Below are positions 58,750 to 64,000 of a stretch of DNA of 64,000 bases, in pieces. This stretch comes from Comamonas testosteroni (GTDB lineage Bacteria; Pseudomonadota; Gammaproteobacteria; Burkholderiales; Burkholderiaceae_C). The stretch lies in contig NZ_CP129672.1 in the NCBI RefSeq assembly GCF_030505195.1, positions 1,736,001 through 1,800,000 of the forward strand, in the 5' to 3' direction. Within the stretch, counting starts at the first letter, position 1, and each line of letters starts with the position of its first letter. The notes beneath the pieces are model-generated. The model did no database searches, was not told where the DNA came from, and worked only from the letters and a program-made list of their open reading frames with translations. The translations under genes and the position numbers were made by a program.

Positions 58750-59485
58750 CCGTGAGCTCGTCCGCGCGCTCCTGGCCGGCGGCGAAGTCCAGATCGCCGG
58801 TATAGATGGCGCGGCCGCAGATCACGCCTTCCACGCCCTCGTTCTGCACCTTGCACAGCGCTTCGATGTCGGCCATGCCGGCCAGACCGCCCGAGGCGAT
58901 GACCGGAATCTTCAGCGACTGGGCCAGCTTGACGGTGGCGTCGATGTTGATGCCGCTGAGCATGCCGTCACGCCCAATGTCGGTGTAGATGATGGATTCC
59001 ACGCCCCAGTCCTCGAAGCGCTTGGCAGTCTCGATCACATCCTGGCCGGTGAGCTTGCTCCAGCCGTCAATCGCCACCTTGCCGTCCTTGGCGTCCAGGC
59101 CCACGATGATGTGGCCGGGAAAGGCGCTGCAGGCATCCTGCAGGAAACCGGGGTTCTTCACGGCAGCGGTGCCGATGATCAGGTACTCGATGCCCAGATC
59201 GATGTAGCGCTCGATGGTGTCCAGATCACGAATGCCGCCGCCCAGCTGCACGGGAATCTCGCCATCGACTTCCTTGAGGATGCTCTTGATGGCCGACAGG
59301 TTCTTGGGCTGACCCGCAAAGGCGCCGTTCAGGTCTACCAGGTGCAGGCGACGGGCGCCAGCATCCAGCCATTTGGCGGCCATGGCTGCGGGATCTTCAC
59401 CGAAAGTGGTGGACTGGTCCATATCACCCTGAATCAGGCGAACGCAGTGGCCGTCCTTGAGGTCGATAGCGGGGATGAGCAACAT
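58742..59485 (-). CDS. hisA: ProFAR isomerase
   Basis: A 247-residue TIM-barrel enzyme for the fourth step of histidine synthesis, converting ProFAR to PRFAR. The catalytic Asp8 is in [14 protein letters not shown], and GGGIRDLDT and [12 protein letters not shown] are typical of HisA rather than HisF. In most proteobacteria hisF follows at once. Here the mutarotase gene follows, then the polysaccharide locus. A 216-base gap without a gene separates it from hisH. Confidence 0.97.
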   Translation of the reverse strand: MLLIPAIDLKDGHCVRLIQGDMDQSTTFGEDPAAMAAKWLDAGARRLHLVDLNGAFAGQPKNLSAIKSILKEVDGEIPVQLGGGIRDLDTIERYIDLGIEYLIIGTAAVKNPGFLQDACSAFPGHIIVGLDAKDGKVAIDGWSKLTGQDVIETAKRFEDWGVESIIYTDIGRDGMLSGINIDATVKLAQSLKIPVIASGGLAGMADIEALCKVQNEGVEGVICGRAIYTGDLDFAAGQERADELTGE

Positions 59486-59701
59486 GATGGTGATCTGCTA
59501 GCAAGTTTGGCCGTCAGAAATGGCCGGTTGAAAAAATTCGGGTTAACAGTGAATAAGTCCCGCGATGCAGCGCGCACTGGATTGGGATGGGCTGCGAGGC
59601 GCAAACCACAGCCGGGCTGATCGCCCGGCGAGGATTTGCAACGCTGCAGACCGCCCAAGCCAGGGATGCGATGCGCGCAAAGACTTGTTCAATGTTGACC
59701 T

Positions 59702-60370
59702 TTAGGGCTTCCAGCCCAGGAAGTTGCGGAACAGCGCCAGTCCCTGGTCCGAGCTTTTCTCGGGGTGGAACTGGGTTGCGAAAATATTATCGCGTGCGAC
59801 GGCACATGCAAAGAGGCCGCCATAGTCGGTCTCGGCCGCGCAATGCGCGCTTTGTTGCACCTGCGCATAAAAGCTGTGCACAAAGTAGTAGAAGCTGCCG
59901 TCGGGAATACCGGCCCACAGCGCATGGGGCTTGCCGCCCTGCTGCGTCTGCTGTACCTGGTTCCAGCCCATCTGCGGCACCTTGAAGCGGCTGCCGTCGG
60001 CTTGCGTCCTGCCTTCCAGATCGAACTTGCGCACATTGCCGGGAATCAGCCCCAGGCCCGGCACATCGCCTTCATCGCTGTGGTCGAGCAGCATCTGCAT
60101 GCCCACGCAGACGCCGAACAACGGCTTGTTGACGGCTGCATCGAGCACGGCCTGCTGCAGGCCCGATTCGCGCAGCTCGCGCATGCAGTCGGGCATGGCG
60201 CCCTGACCGGGCAGGATCACGCGGCTGGCGGCATGGACCACCTCGGGATCGGCCGTGACGACCACGTCGCAACCGGTATCGGCTGCGGCCGTGCGCACCG
60301 CCTGCGAGACCGAGCGCAGATTGCCCATGCCGTAATCGACCACGGCCACGGTGTTGTTCTTCAAACTCAT
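59702..60370 (-). CDS. hisH: imidazole glycerol phosphate synthase glutaminase subunit
   Basis: A 222-residue class I glutamine amidotransferase that supplies ammonia to HisF. The nucleophile C88 is in [10 protein letters not shown], and the His-Glu pair is in TQFHPEKSS near residue 203. [11 protein letters not shown] and LPGQGAM are conserved. Its partner hisF is now in a different transcription unit, 14 kb away. Repeat copy E lies between it and hisB. Confidence 0.97.
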   Translation of the reverse strand: MSLKNNTVAVVDYGMGNLRSVSQAVRTAAADTGCDVVVTADPEVVHAASRVILPGQGAMPDCMRELRESGLQQAVLDAAVNKPLFGVCVGMQMLLDHSDEGDVPGLGLIPGNVRKFDLEGRTQADGSRFKVPQMGWNQVQQTQQGGKPHALWAGIPDGSFYYFVHSFYAQVQQSAHCAAETDYGGLFACAVARDNIFATQFHPEKSSDQGLALFRNFLGWKP

Positions 60371-60451
60371 AGCAGCTACCGCTTATGGATATTGGTTTTT
60401 ACAGACAAAGAGCTTTGAAATTCAGTGTGAACAAGCGCAAGACGCTCCTGA
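60369..60451. repeat. copy E of the AGCT-TTGCGC intergenic repeat (degenerate)
   Basis: It lies between hisH and hisB. The left part reads TAGCAGCTACCGCTTATGGA; the right part is GAACAAGCGCAAGACGCTCC. The arms pair only partly. Confidence 0.45.
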
Positions 60452-61075
60452 TTACAGAGCACCCTTGGTCGAGGGAATCACGCCTGCCATGCGCTCGTCA
60501 TGCTCCAGCGCAAAGCGCATGGCGCGCGCAAAGGCCTTGAAGATGGTTTCGCACTGGTGGTGGGCGTTGAAGCCCTTGAGGTTGTCGATGTGCAGCGTCA
60601 CGCCGGCATGATTGACAAAGCCCTGGAAGAATTCGAAGACCAGCTGCGTATCGAGCTGACCGATGCTGCCGGCCGTGAACTTCACATCCATGTGCAGACC
60701 GGGACGGCCCGAGAAGTCGATGACGACCCGGCTCAGGGCTTCGTCCAGCGGCACATAGGCATGACCGTAGCGGCGAATGCCTTTCTTGTCGCCGATGGCC
60801 TTGGCGAAGGCCTGGCCCAGGGTGATGCCGATGTCCTCCACCGTGTGGTGGCCGTCGATGTGCAGATCGCCCGCGCATTCGATGTCCATGTCGATCAGGC
60901 CGTGGCGCGCGATCTGGTCCAGCATGTGGTCGAGAAAGCCGATGCCGGAGTTCAGGCTGGCCTTGCCCGTGCCGTCGAGGTTGACGCGCACGGCGACGCG
61001 GGTCTCGGCCGTGTTGCGCTGCACCTCGGCAATGCGCGGCAGGTTCTGGGCGATGGAGGGGACGATATTGCTCAT
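60452..61075 (-). CDS. hisB: imidazoleglycerol-phosphate dehydratase
   Basis: A 207-residue monofunctional HisB that dehydrates IGP. The Mn2+ sites are in GHHTVEDIG and [11 protein letters not shown]. It lacks the fused histidinol-phosphatase of enterics, so that step needs another gene. An upstream in-frame extension to 61660 lies inside hisC; the ATG at 61075 overlaps the hisC stop by 4 bases and fits the family start MSNIVPS. Confidence 0.97.
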   Translation of the reverse strand: MSNIVPSIAQNLPRIAEVQRNTAETRVAVRVNLDGTGKASLNSGIGFLDHMLDQIARHGLIDMDIECAGDLHIDGHHTVEDIGITLGQAFAKAIGDKKGIRRYGHAYVPLDEALSRVVIDFSGRPGLHMDVKFTAGSIGQLDTQLVFEFFQGFVNHAGVTLHIDNLKGFNAHHQCETIFKAFARAMRFALEHDERMAGVIPSTKGAL

Positions 61076-62190
61076 AGGCTTTCTTTCAGTGCCGCCAGCA
61101 TCTGGGCGTTTTCTTCGCGGGTGCCCACGGTCAGGCGCAGGCAGTTGTGCAGCAAGGGGTGCATGGCCGATACGTTCTTGACCAGCACGCCGCGCTGCTT
61201 CATCTCGATCTGGGCCTTGCCGGCGTCGCGCACGCGCAGCAGCACCATATTGGCTTCGGAGGGCCAGACTTTTTGCACGCCGTCCAGCAGGGCCAGGGCA
61301 TCGATCAGCGGCTGGCGTTCGGCGCGGATGGCGGCAGCCTGCTCGGCATACAGGGACTCGTGCTGCAGCGCAAAAATCGCCGTCTCGCAGTTGAGCACGC
61401 TGATGTTGTAGGGCGGGCGCACCTTGTCGATCTCGTTGACGATGGCCGAAGGGCCGATCAGATAGCCCAGGCGCGCACCGGCCAGACCGAACTTGGACAG
61501 AGTGCGCATCAGCAGCACATGGGCGTTGCGCGCGGGGTCGGCCTTCATGCGGGTGATCCAGCTGCGGCTGGCGAAGGGCTGGTAGGCCTCGTCCATCACG
61601 ACCAGACCGCCAACCTCGGCCACGGCATCGATCACGGCCTGCACCTTGTCCTCGGCCCACAGCGTGGCGGTGGGATTGTTGGGATAGGCGATATAGGTGA
61701 TGGCAGGCTGGTGCTCGGCAATGGCGGCCTGCATGGCCGGCACATCCAGGTCAAAGTCGCCCGTCAGATTCACGCCCACGAAATCCAGGCCCTGCAGCTT
61801 GGCAGACAGCGGATACATCACAAAGCCCGGCATGGGCGCCAGCATCTTGGCGCGGGCATTGTTGCAAGGCTGGGCCGTGGCCAGTGCCAGCAGGGTGATG
61901 ATTTCGTCCGAGCCATTGCCCAGCAGCACCGAGGTGCCGGCCGGAGCACCGGCATAGTCGGCCAGCATCTGCTTGAGCACTTCCTGACGCTCGCCAGGGT
62001 AGCGGTTGATTTCCAGGCCGCCCAGATGCTCTCCCAGCTTCTGCTGCAACTCGGGCGGCAGACGGTAGGGATTCTCCATCGTGTCCATCTTGAGCAGGCC
62101 TTGCGCGGGCTGCACATGGTAGCCCTGCATGGCGCGTACATCGGCGCGGATGCGTTGCAGGGCTTTGGTCTGGATGTCTTGAGCAGTCAT
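61072..62190 (-). CDS. hisC: histidinol-phosphate aminotransferase
   Basis: A 372-residue PLP-dependent aminotransferase (fold type I) for the seventh step. The PLP lysine is in [10 protein letters not shown], and NPTAT and YPNNP are visible. It is the first his gene in the visible operon; hisG and hisD, its usual upstream neighbours, are not in the window. Instead a VapBC-type pair lies 70 bases upstream on the same strand. It overlaps hisB by four bases. Confidence 0.96.
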   Translation of the reverse strand: MTAQDIQTKALQRIRADVRAMQGYHVQPAQGLLKMDTMENPYRLPPELQQKLGEHLGGLEINRYPGERQEVLKQMLADYAGAPAGTSVLLGNGSDEIITLLALATAQPCNNARAKMLAPMPGFVMYPLSAKLQGLDFVGVNLTGDFDLDVPAMQAAIAEHQPAITYIAYPNNPTATLWAEDKVQAVIDAVAEVGGLVVMDEAYQPFASRSWITRMKADPARNAHVLLMRTLSKFGLAGARLGYLIGPSAIVNEIDKVRPPYNISVLNCETAIFALQHESLYAEQAAAIRAERQPLIDALALLDGVQKVWPSEANMVLLRVRDAGKAQIEMKQRGVLVKNVSAMHPLLHNCLRLTVGTREENAQMLAALKESL

Positions 62191-62259
62191 GGGTTCACTC
62201 CTTCACACGAGGCTTGCGTTGGCCAATGCAGTCGATACGGGTCGCTGCGGTCGTGGCGC

Positions 62260-62700
62260 TCAAGCCTCAAGATTCTCACGGGCAGATTGCTGCAGCGGGT
62301 GCACCACGGTCACACCGCCAAACTCTGCCCCATGGGGCAGATGCAGGCTCAGCATCTGGTTGCAGCCGCTGTGCTGGGCGCAGGCCACGGCCAGGCAGTC
62401 GCCGAAATCCAGCGCATGGCGGGCCTGCACGGCCCAGGCCGTCTCCAGCGTGGCGGCGTCGGTCTTCCAGGGCGTCCAGGTCTGGTAGCGACGGATGGCG
62501 GCGCGGGCATCGCCCTGCGGCAGGGGCAGGGCTGCGGTGGTGGCCTGGTCATAGAACTCCACCAGCGCCTGGTTGCTGGTGCGGCCGCTGCGGCTGCGCC
62601 ACAGCAGATCCAGCCATTGCAGCGTGGCCGCATACAGCGCACCACCGGCCGCATCTTCTGCGGCGATCAGCACCGAGGTGTCGACAAACACGGGACTCAC
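62260..62700 (-). CDS. PIN-domain toxin (VapC-like)
   Basis: A 146-residue PIN-type ribonuclease. The acidic active site is formed by D7 (VFVDTSVLI), a Glu in NQALVEFYD near 48, and the DFGDCLAVACA aspartates near 98-101. PIN toxins of VapBC modules usually cut tRNA or rRNA. Start at 62700 overlaps the antitoxin stop (ATGA). Target and activity are unknown. Confidence 0.87.
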   Translation of the reverse strand: MSPVFVDTSVLIAAEDAAGGALYAATLQWLDLLWRSRSGRTSNQALVEFYDQATTAALPLPQGDARAAIRRYQTWTPWKTDAATLETAWAVQARHALDFGDCLAVACAQHSGCNQMLSLHLPHGAEFGGVTVVHPLQQSARENLEA

Positions 62701-62969
62701 CTGGCCACCTCGGTTTCGGCATTGCTTTGAACGGCAGCACGCTTGCTGCTGGCACTGCGCGCCAGGGATTTTGCCGACTGACCGGCAGCTTGCCAGGTGC
62801 GCTCATCCGTGCGCCAGGCCAGGTAGGCACGCTCGTAGGCATCCTCGCGCTGCATCAGCTCGGCCATGAAGTCACCCAGCATGCGCGACACACTGCTGCC
62901 ACGCCTGGCCGCTTCAATGCGCGCCCAGTCAAGCACGCTGTCTTCAACGGTGATGGTGACGTTCTTCAT
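62697..62969 (-). CDS. VapB-like antitoxin (ribbon-helix-helix)
   Basis: A 90-residue antitoxin. The N-terminal ribbon-helix-helix (MKNVTITVEDSVLDWARIEAARRG) binds DNA, and the C-terminal tail would cover the toxin's active site. It is the first gene of the pair. Two palindromes directly upstream of the start codon look like its operator. Confidence 0.83.
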   Translation of the reverse strand: MKNVTITVEDSVLDWARIEAARRGSSVSRMLGDFMAELMQREDAYERAYLAWRTDERTWQAAGQSAKSLARSASSKRAAVQSNAETEVAR

Positions 62970-62982
62970 GGGTCGAATAGTA

Positions 62983-63011
62983 CACGAAATTCGTGCTACA
63001 CGAAATTCGTG
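62983..63011 (-). promoter_or_regulatory. VapB operator: two identical palindromes
   Basis: Two perfect 13-bp palindromes CACGAAATTCGTG at 62983-62995 and 62999-63011, with centres 16 bases apart. They lie 14 bases upstream of the antitoxin ATG and overlap a TACTAT -10 on the minus strand. Autoregulation is likely. Confidence 0.75.
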
Positions 63012-63021
63012 GGGATCGCCA

Positions 63022-64000
63022 TTACATCGAACTCAGCATGGAGCAGGCCACTTCCCCCACCTGCCGCAAGGCCTGCAGATGCTGCGGCGTCCAGTCGCCT
63101 CCCAGGCCTACACGGACTCCCTGCCTGAAGCGACCTGCGGCGCTAAACAGCGCACCAGGAGCGATCAGGATCTGCCGGGACAGACAGGCTTCATGCAAGG
63201 CCACGGCATCCAGTGGCGCCGGCAACTCCAACCACAGCAGCAGCCCCCCCGGCGGATCGCTGACCCGCGTGCCTGGAGGAAAGCTCTGCGCGATCACTTG
63301 CCTGGCCTGTTCGACCCGAGCGGCAATGGCAGCACGCAACTGGCGCATGGCCGCATGGTGACCTGCCTGCGAGATCAGGTCCGCCAGCGCCAGCTCCAGC
63401 ACCGCCGATTGACCACCAGCCTGCATCTCCTTGATATGGCGCACCTTGTCCGTCCAGCGGCCGGCCTCCAGCCAACCCAGGCGCAGGCCCGGCGCCAACG
63501 TTTTGGAAAAGGAATGGCACAGCATCACCTGGCCCGAGCCGTCATAGGACTTGAGGCTGCGCCGGGCAGCATCGCCTTCGGCCAGATCGACATAGATGGC
63601 GTCCTCGATCACCGGCAGTTCATGCTGAGCTGCGAGCTGCACCAGCTTTTTGCGCTCAGCCTGGGGCATGCAGCTGCCCAGCGGGTTGCTGAGCGTGGGC
63701 ACTAGCAGCAAGGCTTTGACAGGCTGGGTTTCCAGTGCCAGTTGCAGAGCATCCAGCGACAGGCCATGGCGTGGGTGACTGGGAATCTCCAGAGCCTTCA
63801 GCTGCAAGGCCTGCAGCACCTCCAGAAACGAAAAGTGCGTGGGCGACTCCAGTGCCACTACATCGCCAGGCTGGGTCACGGCACGCAGACACAGGGCAAC
63901 GCTGTCCATGCAGCCGCCGGTGATGAGAATGCGCTCCGGGTCCAGACTGCAGCCCAGCCCCACGGCATAGCGCGCCAGCGCGCGGCGTGCCTCTTCATGA
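63022..64000 (-). CDS. MocR/GntR-type regulator or aminotransferase, C-terminal part
   Basis: The frame runs off the right edge; about 326 residues are visible. They form a fold-type I aminotransferase domain: LITGGCMDSVALCLRAV, PTLSNPLGSCMP, IEDAIYVDLAEG and the PLP lysine in CHSFSKTLAPGLRLGW. This layout matches the aminotransferase half of MocR-type GntR regulators, which carry a winged HTH at the N-terminus. That part is outside the window, so an ordinary 2-aminoadipate-type aminotransferase remains possible. It is immediately upstream of vapBC on the same strand. Confidence 0.82.
   Translation of the reverse strand, partial: HEEARRALARYAVGLGCSLDPERILITGGCMDSVALCLRAVTQPGDVVALESPTHFSFLEVLQALQLKALEIPSHPRHGLSLDALQLALETQPVKALLLVPTLSNPLGSCMPQAERKKLVQLAAQHELPVIEDAIYVDLAEGDAARRSLKSYDGSGQVMLCHSFSKTLAPGLRLGWLEAGRWTDKVRHIKEMQAGGQSAVLELALADLISQAGHHAAMRQLRAAIAARVEQARQVIAQSFPPGTRVSDPPGGLLLWLELPAPLDAVALHEACLSRQILIAPGALFSAAGRFRQGVRVGLGGDWTPQHLQALRQVGEVACSMLSSM

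Noticed and set aside
59434..59658. Small minus-strand frame in the gap between hisH and hisA
   Set aside because: It overlaps the start of hisA and has no recognisable features, so the gap is left without a gene.

Overview
The window looks like chromosome from a Comamonas-type betaproteobacterium (Comamonadaceae, Burkholderiales). Three things point there: GC-rich coding sequence, betaproteobacterial gene orders (hemA-prfA-prmC-grxD, rplU-rpmA-obgE-proB, pilBCD-coaE-zapD-yacG, petABC-sspA-sspB, hisIE next to HIT-tatABC), and two families of dispersed intergenic repeats of a kind I associate with this family. The genus is an inference from gene order and protein resemblance; no rRNA gene is present.

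Layout. 1-1.6 kb: a cut-off Bug-type binding protein gene, a divergent LysR regulator and a small membrane protein. 1.6-8.6 kb: hemA, prfA, prmC, grxD and an RNase HI-like gene, with two accessory genes between prfA and prmC (an exported dikinase-like protein and a SUKH-3-like protein). 8.7-17.8 kb: CNNM/CorC-like protein, lytic transglycosylase, proS, rppH, proB, obgE, rpmA, rplU, ispB. 17.9-24.2 kb: tRNA-Pro, then pilB-pilC-pilD-coaE-zapD-yacG and mutT. 24.2-30.4 kb: a DUF815 ATPase, argJ and secA, with repeat elements on both sides of argJ, and a DciA/DUF721-like gene. 30.5-38.8 kb: tRNA-Thr, sspB, sspA, petCBA, mscL, pdxA, a Nif3-like gene and an MFS transporter. 39.2-46.3 kb: a DegS/DegQ-like protease, tatCBA, HIT, a patatin, a small membrane protein, hisE, hisI and hisF. 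47.1-57.7 kb: an accessory exopolysaccharide locus. 57.9-62.2 kb: a hexose-6-phosphate mutarotase, hisA, hisH, hisB, hisC. 62.3-64 kb: a VapBC-type pair with its operator and a cut-off MocR-type gene.

The most interesting region is 46.3-57.8 kb. A plus-strand block, glmM - wecB - nfrB - nfrA - small secreted protein - DUF2334 deacetylase-like - glycosidase-like, sits between hisA and hisF, which are normally adjacent, and so divides a minus-strand histidine operon. NfrB has a family-2 glycosyltransferase core followed by four MshEN-type (cyclic-di-GMP-binding) motifs. NfrA has a TPR region and a putative outer-membrane barrel. WecB and GlmM could supply UDP-ManNAc and its precursor. This matches the c-di-GMP-controlled N4-phage-receptor glycan pathway of E. 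coli, but with precursor genes in the cluster and a separate deacetylase-like and glycosidase-like pair that recalls the two halves of PgaB. A perfect Cra/LacI-type palindrome and a strong inverted repeat lie in the AT-rich leader.

A second unusual gene (4226-6202) encodes an exported protein with a phosphohistidine swivelling domain placed before a PPDK-type ATP-grasp domain. That is the domain order of alpha-glucan water dikinase.
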